From the NCBI GenBank assembly GCA_030697165.1, contig JAUYQQ010000002.1, positions 1 through 64,000 of the forward strand: a stretch of 64,000 bases of DNA, given 5' to 3'. A program made the position numbers and the translations under genes. The notes below the pieces were generated by a model that was not told where the DNA came from, made no database searches, and saw only the letters and a program-made list of their open reading frames with translations. Source of the DNA: Acidobacteriota bacterium. GTDB lineage: Bacteria > Acidobacteriota > Vicinamibacteria > Vicinamibacterales > UBA2999. Below, in pieces: positions 1 through 10,437 of this stretch (its first letter is position 1; each line of letters opens with the position of its first letter).

Positions 1-978
<978 letters not shown>

Positions 979-1226
979 TTTATTCACTTCTTTTGATTGT
1001 GAATGTGTGGTCAAAAAAAGCTATCGATTGCAGAATATTCGTCCGCCTTCGCCGCTCACGCGGCTTCGGCGGACAGCTTGATGTCTCGATTGATCGAATT
1101 GCTTAGAAATTCTAGGTAGCGATCGAACGATTGATTCATCAAGTCACAATATGCTCTGGGATGACTTGATTAGCGTGATCCGCGGCTCGCATGCCGCGCC
1201 CGCTGAACGAGACCCCAGGCACCAAG
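979..1226 (+). other. 23S-5S rRNA internal spacer, no tRNA
   Basis: This 248-base spacer holds no recognisable tRNA. Its 5' edge folds with the 23S tail: TTGACCA (972-978) pairs with TGGTCAA (1008-1014), and ATTCAC (982-987) with GTGAAT (999-1004), followed by an A-run; this is probably an rRNA processing stem. A second hairpin at 1041-1074 has arms GTCCGCC-TTC-GCCGC and GCGGC-TTC-GGCGGAC with an internal loop. A similar GTCCGCCC/GGGCGGAC hairpin follows the 5S gene at 1360-1379. The spacer is less GC-rich than the flanking protein genes. Confidence 0.75.
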
Positions 1227-1347
<121 letters not shown>

Positions 1348-1404
1348 TTAATTACTCTAGTCCGCCCTCCGGGCGGACGGCGGCTCACGCCGCATAGAGC
1401 TCTC

Positions 1405-1437
1405 AGCCCAAGTCCAAATGACTTGGGCTTTTTCTTT
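1405..1437 (+). terminator. Rho-independent terminator of the rRNA operon
   Basis: A perfect 10-bp stem, AGCCCAAGTC with GACTTGGGCT around a 5-base loop, is followed by TTTTTCTTT. It lies about 60 bases after the 5S gene and just before the convergent end of the next gene, the expected place for an intrinsic terminator. Confidence 0.9.
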
Positions 1438-1448
1438 GTACGCCTGGC

Positions 1449-4400
1449 CTACTTTCCATCGATGCAGGCCTGCAACGCCGCATCACTAGGTTCCGTTGGT
1501 CCGTTGATCGCAGCGCAGCCAGCCATGCACTTCTCCCCGATGGGCACGGTCCAAAGTGTCTCGCCGAATACGGCATCCAGTCCCTCCAACGGTGCCCCGT
1601 CGGGTCGAAGTCCTTTTCGTGCCGCGCGCAACCAAATCACATACTCCTTGAGCTTGGCCAGCGTGTGCATGGCGCACGGACCTGACGCGGCCTGAGGCGG
1701 CGCCGGCGGTGGTGGTGCCGGTTCCTTTGTTTCTGGCAGTGTCACCTCTTCTGGGTTCTCGATCTTCTGTTCCGGCGGCGCCTCGGCGACCGGCTTGCCG
1801 ACGAGGAAGGTCCGCGATACCTGCATCCCTCCCTCGATCTGGACGGTCACGCGCACGTAGCCGTTGTAGTCGGCGGGCGCGACGTAGTTGGTCCGCCCTC
1901 TTCCGCCGGCATCAAGCGGGATTGATCCGTCATCGGTATGGCCAGGGGTGGCGCGAATGGCAACCCGTCGGCCCGAGAGCCTCAACCCCGGCGCCCGCAC
2001 CGCCACACCAATCGCGGCCTGCGCCCCCGGCTGCATCGTCGCCGGCACGTTGATGTCGATCGTCGCCTCGCTGAGCAGTTCCACTTCCTCCATCTGTTTC
2101 TGAAGCAGCATTTCTTCCAGCCGCCGCGTCTCCTCGACGTTGCGCCGGTTCTCCTCTTCGAGTCGCCGGCGAGCGGCGTCCTGCTGCCGCGCCAGCTCGG
2201 CCTGCTGCCGGCGGACCGCCTCGTCCTCGGCCTGCTTCTCGCGTTGCAGTGTCTGCCAGCGCTCCTCGGCACTCCGCGTGGCTGGGTCCGGTTCGGCCGA
2301 CTGCTCTTCCGCCTGCTTCGCCGCCGCCGCGGCTCGGGCCGCGCGTTCACGGGCGGCCTCCTCTTTTGCCGCCTTCTCCCTGGCGGCGGCCTGCCGCTCA
2401 CGCCGCTCGTCGAGCTGCTCCTTTGCCTTGCGCGCGGCCGCCTCCGCCCGCGCCTTGGCCTCGGCCTCGACCCGCTTCGCCACCGCGGCGCGCTCGCTCT
2501 CGATGCCTGCTTCACGAAGACCCGCCAGGAATTCGCGGCTCTGTGTCGCCTGCGCATCGAGCGCCTCGAACATGCGGTCCTCGAAGCCTGTCATGTCGGC
2601 GGCCCGCGCACCGCTGTCGCGGAAGAAGTCCCGGATCATCTCGCGAAGCGCCGCCTTCGAATCGTTGGGGTCCACACCGCGGGCCCTAAGCGGACCACGA
2701 TTGCGCTGCGCATAACGCTGCACATCCGCCCACAGCGTGATTGGCCGCGCCTGCATCGTCTGGTAGAACGACACGTTGGCCGTGGGGTCGAGTTGGCTCC
2801 GCAGGAACGGATCCTGCGCCGAACGCCAGATGGCGTTGCCCACCACCTTTGACACTTCCACGAGTGCGGCGATCGTCATCGCCGCATTGGCGCCGGCCGT
2901 GACCCCGCGCCAAAGCAGGCCCCGCGCCTCGGCCGCGAGTCCGATCGTCTCGACCAGGTACTGATAGACCATCCCCACGGCCACGTCAGACGCCGTGGCG
3001 GCCGTGCGTTGCACGAACACTTGCGCCGCCGCCAAGTTGCCGCCCCGGTCATACGCCTTCATGGTCTCGGTGACGATGCCGTCGAGGGCACCGCTGAGGG
3101 CGACGGCGATCAGCAGGCGGTCGCCGGCGCGGATGAGCCCGCCGCCGGCGTAGCCGGGGTGGTACTCGGCCGAGGGCTCGAGGCCGGTCTTCTTCGCCGC
3201 CGGCGGCAGCGCCTGGTCGAGCGCGCTGTTCAGGGCCTGGCGCGCCCGGACCATCGCGTCGTGTGCATTGTTCATCACCTCCGCGAGCGCCGACGCGTTG
3301 GTGACGAGGGCGTTGCCGGCGAATCTCGGATCATTCACGAGCCGCGCCCGCGTCTCGGCCGGCAGGAACCGGAAGCTGTCCAGCAGGCCGAGCCGCTTCT
3401 GTTCCATCAGGTTCTCGCGCGCCGCCTTCAGCATGTCGGTCTTCTGCTCGACCGAGGCCGTGCGGTACTGATCCAGCCACGTCTGCGCATTCGTGTCACC
3501 CTGCCGAAACCGGCGGTTGTGCTCGTCCAGCAGCGCGCTGTCGCTCATCGCTTTCGTGCGCTCGATGTCGGCGAGCTTCGCGTCGAGCGTGGTCACCATC
3601 CCCTTGTTGAAGATGTTCCTCACGACCTCGTCCTGCTGCTGCAGCGCCGTGTTCAGCGCGATGTCTCGCGGCCGGCCTTCCTTCAGCATGCGGTCATACG
3701 TGGCTCTCGCCTGGTGGTTCTTCGGGAGGCTCTGGACGGCCCTTTCGAGGTCGCGCGTCTGGTAGATGCGCCGCGACAGCTCAACGGCGGCACGTTCGTC
3801 CGGGGTCAGTGCCGATCGGTCGGCCAGCTCGATGGCATCGGCGGCGCGTACCACCCGCTTGGCGTCGGACGTGTCCCGGAGTGTTCCAAACAGCTCCCGC
3901 TCGTTGACCACCACGCCGAACGCACTGGCCTCGGTGACCTTGGGCGCCGGCCAGCCACGCTTGTCGTAGAGTTCGTCGACCGGCGTCGTGCGCAGTTCGC
4001 CCGTGACCGGATTGGCGCGCAGTTCGCCGGTTTCCGGGTCCACCTCGTACGCCACGCCGCGCCGGTAGTAGTCCTCGCGCACGGCGTCGATGGCGTCGCC
4101 CTTCGAGGCCTCCGGGTTGGCGTGGCGCGCCTCGCCCTGCCCGATCCGCTCGGCCTGATTGGCGTTGAGGCCCTTCCTTTTCTCCGTATCCCGGATCACC
4201 GGCGACTCGTCCAGGTTGGCGGGGAATGGGTTGATCTTGAACAGGTTGCCTTTCTCCGTCATCGGAATGCCGAGGTCCGCCATGACCTTCTTGGCGATGT
4301 CGGCCGCGGCCTGCGAGGCTTCAGCGTCGGTGCCCCGCAACTGGAAGTCGAGATCCGCGGTGCCGGGCGTGAAGCCCACACCCTCCTTCCCTGCGGTGCC

Positions 4401-4751
4401 ACCCAGTTCGATCGAGATGAGACGGCCCTTCAAGTTTGGGTCGGCGGCGACTTTCCGCGCGGTCTCCTTCATCACGCGCTCAGCCATGTCCTTGCGGACG
4501 TCATAGGCCGTGCGGGCGGACTTGCTCTTGGGGTCCGGCAGGTCCTTGATGACGTCGAAGGCCATCTGCGCGGTGTCGCCGGTCATGAGCCGCTGGGCCT
4601 CGGCCTTGTTGCCGCTTTCGAGCGCAACCAGCAACTGGTTGGCGAAATCACCCTCTTTGATGAAGTCACTCCTGGACTGACCGCGGACTGGCGCGCCCGC
4701 CACCGACAGGGCGAGTGCCATGAGAAGGCTGAGGATGGGAAACCGTCGCAC
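1449..4751 (-). CDS. Large secreted coiled-coil protein of unknown function
   Basis: 1100 residues, not recognised as a known family. A signal peptide ends near residue 24 (…GAPVRGQ). Residues 30-600 are mostly helical. Within them, GG at 117-118 followed by DLDF at 133-136 resembles the G[GS]-x(n)-DhDh signature of nucleotidyltransferase-fold proteins (inference only). Around 540-640 it is hydrophobic and Ala-rich. Residues ~749-893 form a long charged Ala/Glu/Arg/Gln coiled coil. Residues ~894-985 look like a beta-sandwich (Ig-like) domain, followed by a Pro/Glu linker and a ~70-residue C-terminal part with four Cys. It lies 15 bases after, and is probably co-transcribed with, the PsbP/DcrB-like gene. 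The signal peptide places it in the periplasm or outside. Confidence 0.8.
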   Translation of the reverse strand: MRRFPILSLLMALALSVAGAPVRGQSRSDFIKEGDFANQLLVALESGNKAEAQRLMTGDTAQMAFDVIKDLPDPKSKSARTAYDVRKDMAERVMKETARKVAADPNLKGRLISIELGGTAGKEGVGFTPGTADLDFQLRGTDAEASQAAADIAKKVMADLGIPMTEKGNLFKINPFPANLDESPVIRDTEKRKGLNANQAERIGQGEARHANPEASKGDAIDAVREDYYRRGVAYEVDPETGELRANPVTGELRTTPVDELYDKRGWPAPKVTEASAFGVVVNERELFGTLRDTSDAKRVVRAADAIELADRSALTPDERAAVELSRRIYQTRDLERAVQSLPKNHQARATYDRMLKEGRPRDIALNTALQQQDEVVRNIFNKGMVTTLDAKLADIERTKAMSDSALLDEHNRRFRQGDTNAQTWLDQYRTASVEQKTDMLKAARENLMEQKRLGLLDSFRFLPAETRARLVNDPRFAGNALVTNASALAEVMNNAHDAMVRARQALNSALDQALPPAAKKTGLEPSAEYHPGYAGGGLIRAGDRLLIAVALSGALDGIVTETMKAYDRGGNLAAAQVFVQRTAATASDVAVGMVYQYLVETIGLAAEARGLLWRGVTAGANAAMTIAALVEVSKVVGNAIWRSAQDPFLRSQLDPTANVSFYQTMQARPITLWADVQRYAQRNRGPLRARGVDPNDSKAALREMIRDFFRDSGARAADMTGFEDRMFEALDAQATQSREFLAGLREAGIESERAAVAKRVEAEAKARAEAAARKAKEQLDERRERQAAAREKAAKEEAARERAARAAAAAKQAEEQSAEPDPATRSAEERWQTLQREKQAEDEAVRRQQAELARQQDAARRRLEEENRRNVEETRRLEEMLLQKQMEEVELLSEATIDINVPATMQPGAQAAIGVAVRAPGLRLSGRRVAIRATPGHTDDGSIPLDAGGRGRTNYVAPADYNGYVRVTVQIEGGMQVSRTFLVGKPVAEAPPEQKIENPEEVTLPETKEPAPPPPAPPQAASGPCAMHTLAKLKEYVIWLRAARKGLRPDGAPLEGLDAVFGETLWTVPIGEKCMAGCAAINGPTEPSDAALQACIDGK

Positions 4752-4766
4752 AGTGTCCCCTCGCGG

Positions 4767-5408
4767 CTATCCGCCGGGCCGCTTGAGCGGTGACAGCAGC
4801 CGTTCGATCGCGGCGTTGCGATCGAAGCCGGTTGGCACCGGTGCGGCGGTGGGTGCCGCTCCGCCGGCGACGGCTTTCGTGGCGGCGGCGTGGTCGAGAA
4901 TCGCGAAGCCGGTGAACACCCGGTCGAATGCCGTCGCCAGCTTGGCGAACGCCGCCTTCGGCGCCGCTACCGTGAAGCGGTAGTACACCTGGCTGCGCTC
5001 TTCGTACTCACGCGGCACGAGCACCATGCGGTACCGCGTGGTCGCATCCTCGAAAACGGCGAACAACGCCGCGCGATCGAGGTAGACGTCGAACGAACTC
5101 GAGACCAGGGTCTGGCCCTTGGCCGTGCCGATGGCCGCCAGCGCCTTGGCCAACGTCTCGGTCACGTCCGTCGGCGCCGATTCCCGGGTGACCATGACGG
5201 TCGCCTTCACCTGCGCGTTGTCTGTCCGGGCCATGGCCGCCGCCGCGCCGGCCGCCGCCGCCGCGCTCCAGCCTGCCGGCACGGACAACGAGAAGCCCTG
5301 TTCGTGATTGAGGATTGGCTTGGGCGCCGCGGCCTGGCCAAAGCCCGGCCGGGCCAGGACGACGACCACGACAACCGCCGCCAGCGCGGCATGGAGGGAC
5401 ACCCGCAT
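4767..5408 (-). CDS. Secreted PsbP/DcrB-like (DUF1795-type) protein
   Basis: 213 residues with a clear signal peptide (hydrophobic AALAAVVVVVVLA, cleavage near GFGQA). The mature part starts with a GFSLSVPAGW motif and continues with an alternating strand/helix pattern like the PsbP/DcrB/DUF1795 fold. These are small periplasmic or lipid-anchored proteins of poorly known function. A similar module forms the C-terminus of the M48 protease encoded divergently about 100 bases away, so the two probably work on the same envelope process. It heads a likely two-gene unit with the 1100-residue protein. The fold assignment is by eye. Confidence 0.7.
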   Translation of the reverse strand: MRVSLHAALAAVVVVVVLARPGFGQAAAPKPILNHEQGFSLSVPAGWSAAAAAGAAAAMARTDNAQVKATVMVTRESAPTDVTETLAKALAAIGTAKGQTLVSSSFDVYLDRAALFAVFEDATTRYRMVLVPREYEERSQVYYRFTVAAPKAAFAKLATAFDRVFTGFAILDHAAATKAVAGGAAPTAAPVPTGFDRNAAIERLLSPLKRPGG

Positions 5409-5508
5409 AGGTCACCTCTCGAGGATCTTCGATGGTCAAGGAAGCAAGGCCGGTGCCACGATCCGTGGGCACGCCGCTTGCTCAGCATCAGGCAGGAAGG
5501 GGACCCCC

Positions 5509-7284
5509 ATGGCTACCCTGATCACCCGCGCCGCCATCTTGCTGCTGATCGGAGCCCTGCTGGCGCCGGTTGGCGCCGCCGCGCAAGTCAAGCTGTCGAA
5601 ACAGGAGCGGGAGGCGGCCGAGGCCCGGACCGCCTACGACCGGGGCCTGGTCTTCTTCGAGCAAGGCGCCCATAAGGAGGCGGAAAAGGAGTTCCGCAAC
5701 GCCGAGAAGAAGACCGACGACAAGAATCTCGACTACGTATTCGCCGCGGCCTTCAATTATCTGAAACTGCATCGCCCCGACGATGCGCGCAAGCGCTACG
5801 AGCGTATCTACAAGAAAGACCCGACCAATACCCGTGCGCTGGTGGGAATGGCCGCCTCGTACGAAGAGGCCCAGAACTACCGGGAAGCGGTGAAGATCTG
5901 GATGCGATACGCGCGGATGACTCTGCCGCCGGCAGAGGGCCAGGAGGCGGCGGCGTTGCTGCGGTCAGCCCAGGAGTTGTTTGCGGCGCACTACGAGATT
6001 GCCGAGAACCCGGCGGGCGGCGCGCCAAACCTGGCCACGCCGCAGCAGGAACTGGAATGGGGGCTTGGCGCCGCGAAGGAGATTGCCGCGAGCGGGCTGC
6101 CCCTGGTTGCCGACAAGACGGTCAGCGACTACGTGGCGAACCTGTCCCAGGCGCTGGTGAAACGGGCCAAATATTTCCCCACCAACTACGAGCTCTTCGT
6201 CCTCGACAGTGCCACGGTGAACGCCGTGACGACGCCCGGCTTCATCTTCGTGTTCCGGGGCATTCTCGAGGCAGCCGAGGACGAGGCGGCGCTGGCCGGC
6301 GTGCTCGCCCATGAGATTGGCCATTCGGTCGCCCATCACGCGGCCAAGATGCAGACGCGCGCGGCGCAGGATCAGCAACAGCTTCAGAAATATCGCGAGT
6401 CAAACAGCGGGTGGTCGCGATTCATGGCGGGGCTGCTCGAGGGCGGCAACCCGCTCGGTCAGCTCCGCTTCAGCCGGGAACAGGAGGAGCAGGCCGACCG
6501 GCTGGGCGTTCACATTGCCTTTGACGCCGGCTGGAATCCCGCCGGAATCACCCAACTCTTCCAGAAATTCGAGTCCATGTCGCCCTCGTCACGCAGCTCG
6601 TGGGACTTGATGATGCAGACGCATCCGTTCTCGATCGACCGCATCCACGCCGTCACCGAGTATGCGGCGCTGTTGCCGCCCCGCGCGACCCGCACCAATT
6701 CGCCGGAGTTCACGCGCATGAAGGCCCGCCTCAAGGCGCTCCCGCCGCCGCCGGACGCCACGGGCCTGATGCGGCCGATGGCGCCGCCGGTCAAGCCGCC
6801 GGCCGCCGCGAGCCGGGTTCGCTCCTGGTCGCTGACGAATGCGCCATTCGAGGGCACCATGCCCGAAGACTGGACCGCCCGGCCCACCGAGTCGGGCACC
6901 ACGGTGTTCGAGGGTGCCGAGGGCACCGACGCGTACCAAGTCACCGTGGAACTGCAGGTGGCACCGACGTCCGGGCTCAAGGGACTGGCGCTCGCCGACA
7001 TGGCGGGACGGGTCGCAGCCAACCTCAAGGAGCGGCCACGGGCCCGGGTTGAAGCCCCTGTGCCAGACCGCACGCCAGGGGGCCAGCCGGTGCTGCGGAT
7101 TGCCGCCGCGTATGGCGTTGAAGACGAACAGGGGCGGATCGTCCCGGTGCGCCACGTCTCGGCGGTCGTGGAATTTCCCGGCTGGTTCGCGGTGGTGAGC
7201 TATTTCGGACCGGAGTCGCACTACAACCGATTCCTGACCGAGGCCGAAGCGATTGCCAACTCGCTGAGCTTCACTGGCCGGTAG
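5509..7284 (+). CDS. M48-family metallopeptidase with TPR and PsbP-like domains
   Basis: 591 residues from ATG 5509, chosen because it has a good Shine-Dalgarno (AGGAAGGGGA) and starts a signal peptide (ILLLIGALLAPVGAAAQ); an upstream in-frame extension lacks these. Residues ~40-170 are TPR-like. The zinc-protease motif HEIGH (His268, Glu269, His272) and a downstream EEQAD acidic motif near 326 give the gluzincin active site of the BepA/Oma1 type. These are periplasmic proteases and chaperones of outer-membrane protein quality control. The last ~150 residues repeat the PsbP/DcrB-like module of the divergent neighbour. Role in envelope maintenance is inferred from the family. Confidence 0.9.
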   Translation: MATLITRAAILLLIGALLAPVGAAAQVKLSKQEREAAEARTAYDRGLVFFEQGAHKEAEKEFRNAEKKTDDKNLDYVFAAAFNYLKLHRPDDARKRYERIYKKDPTNTRALVGMAASYEEAQNYREAVKIWMRYARMTLPPAEGQEAAALLRSAQELFAAHYEIAENPAGGAPNLATPQQELEWGLGAAKEIAASGLPLVADKTVSDYVANLSQALVKRAKYFPTNYELFVLDSATVNAVTTPGFIFVFRGILEAAEDEAALAGVLAHEIGHSVAHHAAKMQTRAAQDQQQLQKYRESNSGWSRFMAGLLEGGNPLGQLRFSREQEEQADRLGVHIAFDAGWNPAGITQLFQKFESMSPSSRSSWDLMMQTHPFSIDRIHAVTEYAALLPPRATRTNSPEFTRMKARLKALPPPPDATGLMRPMAPPVKPPAAASRVRSWSLTNAPFEGTMPEDWTARPTESGTTVFEGAEGTDAYQVTVELQVAPTSGLKGLALADMAGRVAANLKERPRARVEAPVPDRTPGGQPVLRIAAAYGVEDEQGRIVPVRHVSAVVEFPGWFAVVSYFGPESHYNRFLTEAEAIANSLSFTGR

Positions 7285-7328
7285 CGCTGCGGGGAAATCT
7301 CCGCGGGATAGGTGGGGATTAGTCCGCG

Positions 7329-8288
7329 CTATTTCTCCGTTTCGGCCTCGACCCGCTTCCGCATCATCACCCGCCGGCCCTCGTCCGAGAACTCCACCGT
7401 ATCCATCAACTCGTTGATCAGGAACACGCCGCGGCCGCTCGACTTCAGGACGTTGGCACCCTCGAGAGGATTGGGCACATCCGCCACCTTGAAGCCAGGG
7501 CCGGGATCGCGAATCACGATCACCACCTCGCCGGCGGAGTCGAACGTGACCGAGCATTGCACCTGCTTGGTCGGATCGTTCTTGCAGCCGTGGCGAATCG
7601 CATTCGCCAGGCCCTCTTGCAGCGCCAACTCCACCTTCATCACTTCTTCTTCAGGCCAGCCCTTGTTGTGCAGCAGCTCGGTGACGCCGTCCCCAACGGT
7701 GGTCATCGCCGCGGGATCGGCCGGGATGGTGATGTTCAGCGCACACGTGGAGCAATAGGGCAGCAGTCCGCCGAGTTTCTCGAGGCCGTCGATCGCGAGC
7801 CGCAGCTCGTCGAGCTTGCGGCGCAGCTCCAGCTGGGCTTCGGCCTGACGGCGCAGCGCATTGAGCGCCGCCCGCTGCCCCTCGGTCAGCGTGCGAGGCA
7901 GGCTGTCGACCACGCAGATCGTGCCAAGCGGATCGCCGTCACGCGTCAGCAACGGCGCGCCGGCGTAAAAACGGATGTGCGGTTCGTTCACCACCATGGG
8001 GTTGTCGCGGAAGCGACGGTCGGTGAGGGTGTCCGGCACCTCGAACAGGCCGGGTTGTTCGATCGCGTGGGAGCAGAACGAAATGCTGCGCGCGGTCTCC
8101 TGCACGTCGATGCCGACTTTCGACTTGAACCATTGCCGGTTCTCGTCGACGAGCGTAATCAGCGCGATCGGCGTGCCGCACACCTGCGAGGCCAGCAACG
8201 TGAGGTCATCGAACACCTGCTCCGGGTCGGTGTCGAGAATGTGATACGCGTGCAGGGCCTTGAGCCTGGCACTTTCGTTCGCGATCAT
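7329..8288 (-). CDS. GAF-domain protein with RsbW-like HATPase (anti-sigma/serine kinase type)
   Basis: 319 residues. Residues ~20-165 match a GAF sensor domain of the kind often found beside phosphorelay modules (ALHAYHILDTDPEQVFDDL…). A short helical linker follows, then ~185-319 is a GHKL ATPase with N-box (LQEGLANAIRHG), G1 (DPGPGF) and G2 (GRGVFLINELMD) motifs. There is no DHp histidine domain, so it resembles RsbW/SpoIIAB-like serine kinases that regulate sigma factors through anti-anti-sigma partners; no partner is adjacent. The gene follows the deacetylase gene by 7 bases on the same strand. Cytoplasmic. Confidence 0.8.
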   Translation of the reverse strand: MIANESARLKALHAYHILDTDPEQVFDDLTLLASQVCGTPIALITLVDENRQWFKSKVGIDVQETARSISFCSHAIEQPGLFEVPDTLTDRRFRDNPMVVNEPHIRFYAGAPLLTRDGDPLGTICVVDSLPRTLTEGQRAALNALRRQAEAQLELRRKLDELRLAIDGLEKLGGLLPYCSTCALNITIPADPAAMTTVGDGVTELLHNKGWPEEEVMKVELALQEGLANAIRHGCKNDPTKQVQCSVTFDSAGEVVIVIRDPGPGFKVADVPNPLEGANVLKSSGRGVFLINELMDTVEFSDEGRRVMMRKRVEAETEK

Positions 8289-8295
8289 CCGTGCC

Positions 8296-9267
8296 TCACT
8301 TCGCCGCGATCAGCGGCTTGACGTGGTTGGCAATCTGCTCGTGGGTCGCAAACCACACGCCGGGCTTGCCCTTGATGTATTGGACGAGTTTCTCGAGCAT
8401 GGCGGTTCGCGACCGATGGCCAATCATATGCGGGTGCAGGGTCAGGAGGTACAAGCCGCCCTCATCGTAGGCGACATCGAACTCCGACTGGAACACCTCG
8501 TAGACATCACCAATTGAAGGGTTCGAGCCGTCGGCATTGCTGCCGAAGTACGGCGCATCGTCCAGGATGCGCTCGATCGGTAACTCGACGATGCCGGTCG
8601 GCGCCCCGTCCAGCAGGATTTCGTACGCATCGTCGCTCGCCATGAGGCTGCTGTCATACAGGAAACCGGCGGCCTTGACCTGGCCCATGGTCCAGCGGCT
8701 GAACTTCCACGACGGCGCGCGGTAACCGACCGGCCGTTTGCCGGTCATCCTGGTCAGCGTTTCAATCGACAGATCGAGCAGGCGCTGCTCTTCCTGCTCG
8801 TTATTCAGCAACGGCAGGCGCTCGTGAATCCATCCGTGCACGCCAATCTCGTGGCCCACCGTCAGAGACTGGATCTGCGTGATCATCGCCGGGTGCAGGA
8901 CCGCGCTGGCGGCGGGAATAAAGAACGAGGCCGGCACCTGCTGGCGATCGAGCATTCGCAGGATTCGCGGCAGGCCGTCGACCGCGCCGTACTCACCTCG
9001 CGACAGAATTTCGTAGTCAAGGTTTCCCGTCGAGAGCGCGGCGGTCGCATTATCCACGTCGAACGACAGGCCGACCGCGACCCGCGCGCCATTGGGCCAC
9101 GCCGGCTTGAGCCGCTTGCCGGCACTGACGTGGAACATCTGGCTCTTGAGCTGATCGATCGAAAGCCGGGTGCCCGGCAGCGGGTCTGGCGGTGCGGCCG
9201 GAGCGGTAGCCGGCGCCGGTGAGCATGCTGCCAGGATCACGAGCGCCGCCAGGGGCAGTCGATTCAT
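8296..9267 (-). CDS. Polysaccharide deacetylase (NodB-type) lipoprotein
   Basis: 323 residues. The N-terminus is a lipoprotein signal with lipobox LAAC (Cys15). The NodB fold is marked by SFDVDNA (metal Asp pair), HGWIHERLP (metal His pair) and YRAPSWKFSR. The family removes acyl groups from peptidoglycan, chitin-like or other exopolysaccharides; some members act on other N-acyl bonds, so the substrate is open. It is probably tethered to the periplasmic side of a membrane. It is the first gene of a two-gene minus-strand unit with the GAF/HATPase protein. Confidence 0.85.
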   Translation of the reverse strand: MNRLPLAALVILAACSPAPATAPAAPPDPLPGTRLSIDQLKSQMFHVSAGKRLKPAWPNGARVAVGLSFDVDNATAALSTGNLDYEILSRGEYGAVDGLPRILRMLDRQQVPASFFIPAASAVLHPAMITQIQSLTVGHEIGVHGWIHERLPLLNNEQEEQRLLDLSIETLTRMTGKRPVGYRAPSWKFSRWTMGQVKAAGFLYDSSLMASDDAYEILLDGAPTGIVELPIERILDDAPYFGSNADGSNPSIGDVYEVFQSEFDVAYDEGGLYLLTLHPHMIGHRSRTAMLEKLVQYIKGKPGVWFATHEQIANHVKPLIAAK

Positions 9268-9359
9268 GGCGGCAGTCTACCCGGTCACCGTTCGTCCCAG
9301 CAAAGTCCTGATAACTCGCCCCTGGGACAGGTTGCGGGCAATGCGTCCGCTATCCTGCT

Positions 9360-10424
9360 TTGATGTCACCCGGCAGTCCCTCTGGTGTTGAAGACCGCAT
9401 TGCCCGGCTGGTGGTCACACCGCTCGTCGGCATTGCCGTCCCCAACCTGGCCGGGATGATCGACCACTCGGCCCATACCGCTGCCGGACTCGTCGGGGCC
9501 TATTTCTGGTTCATGGCGGTCGCCTTCGTTACGTGGGAAGCGAATCTCAAGTTGTACCTGCGGTTCCAGGATCGGACCGCCTGGTTGACGCGGCCGTGGC
9601 ACCGCGTGCGGCTGTTGGTCGGCCTGATCTGCCTGTTCACCATTCCGTTCACGGTGCTGTCGTTGTGGGGCTGGGCCGCGGTCAGCCACGACCCGCGCGC
9701 CGACTGGCGCTCGGTCGGCATGGCCGTGCTCGCGATCGTGGCCGCGGTCATCTTCATCACGCACGTCTACGAAACGTTGTTCCTGGTGCGCGAGTGGGAG
9801 AGCGACCGCCTGCGCAACGACCGCCTGCAGCGGCTGAACGTCGAAGCGGAGTTGCTCGCGCTCAGGAGCGAGGTGAACCCGCACACGCTGTTCAACAACC
9901 TCAACGCGCTCAGCCACCTCGTCGAGCAGCGCAATCCACGCGCCTCAGCGTTTGTCGGCGCGCTGGCCGGCAGTTACCGCTACCTATTGCGGACCGGGCC
10001 GAAGCGGCTGGTTTCCCTGGCTGATGAGCTGGCGTTGCTCGACCAGTTCCTGGCGCTCGTCACCATTCGCTATGCGGATGGGCTCACCGTAAGCGTTCAC
10101 GTCGATGCGCAGGCCGTCCATCGATGGCAGTTGCCGCCGGTCGTGTTACCGGAATTGCTCGAAAATGCAGTGAAGCACAACGAGTGCTCAGCCGATAACC
10201 CGTTGCAGATCGAGGTCCGCCTCGAAGGGGACCGGCTGACGGTGTCGCACGAGAAACGGCCCCGGCCGACCGGCGTGTCCTCGACCGGTGTCGGCCTGGA
10301 GAACCTGGCGCAGCGATTCCGCCTCACCACGGGCGTCGCGGCGAGGTGGGCCGACTCGGGCGGGCGGTTTATCGTGACACTTCCGCTCTTGGCAGATCCG
10401 GCGCAGACATTGCAGAATGGGTAG
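9360..10424 (+). CDS. LytS/YehU-type sensor histidine kinase (orphan)
   Basis: About 354 residues; start is TTG 9360 or the next codon ATG 9363, with no strong ribosome site. Four hydrophobic segments occupy residues ~10-145. They are followed by a His_kinase (PF06580) domain and a GHKL ATPase with N-box LPELLENAVKHNE and a G-box STGVGLENLAQRF. The phosphoacceptor block reads EVNPHTLFNNLNAL, where most relatives have NPHFLFN. No LytTR response regulator is next to it, which is unusual for this class. Inner membrane. Confidence 0.85.
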   Translation: MMSPGSPSGVEDRIARLVVTPLVGIAVPNLAGMIDHSAHTAAGLVGAYFWFMAVAFVTWEANLKLYLRFQDRTAWLTRPWHRVRLLVGLICLFTIPFTVLSLWGWAAVSHDPRADWRSVGMAVLAIVAAVIFITHVYETLFLVREWESDRLRNDRLQRLNVEAELLALRSEVNPHTLFNNLNALSHLVEQRNPRASAFVGALAGSYRYLLRTGPKRLVSLADELALLDQFLALVTIRYADGLTVSVHVDAQAVHRWQLPPVVLPELLENAVKHNECSADNPLQIEVRLEGDRLTVSHEKRPRPTGVSSTGVGLENLAQRFRLTTGVAARWADSGGRFIVTLPLLADPAQTLQNG

Positions 10425-10437
10425 GCAAGGTAATCAA

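Noticed and set aside
3009-4793. Long plus-strand ORF (594 codons) opposite the 1100-residue gene
   Set aside because: Arg/Leu/His-rich composition without domains; it is an antisense shadow of a high-GC gene whose minus-strand product has a signal peptide and sensible domains.
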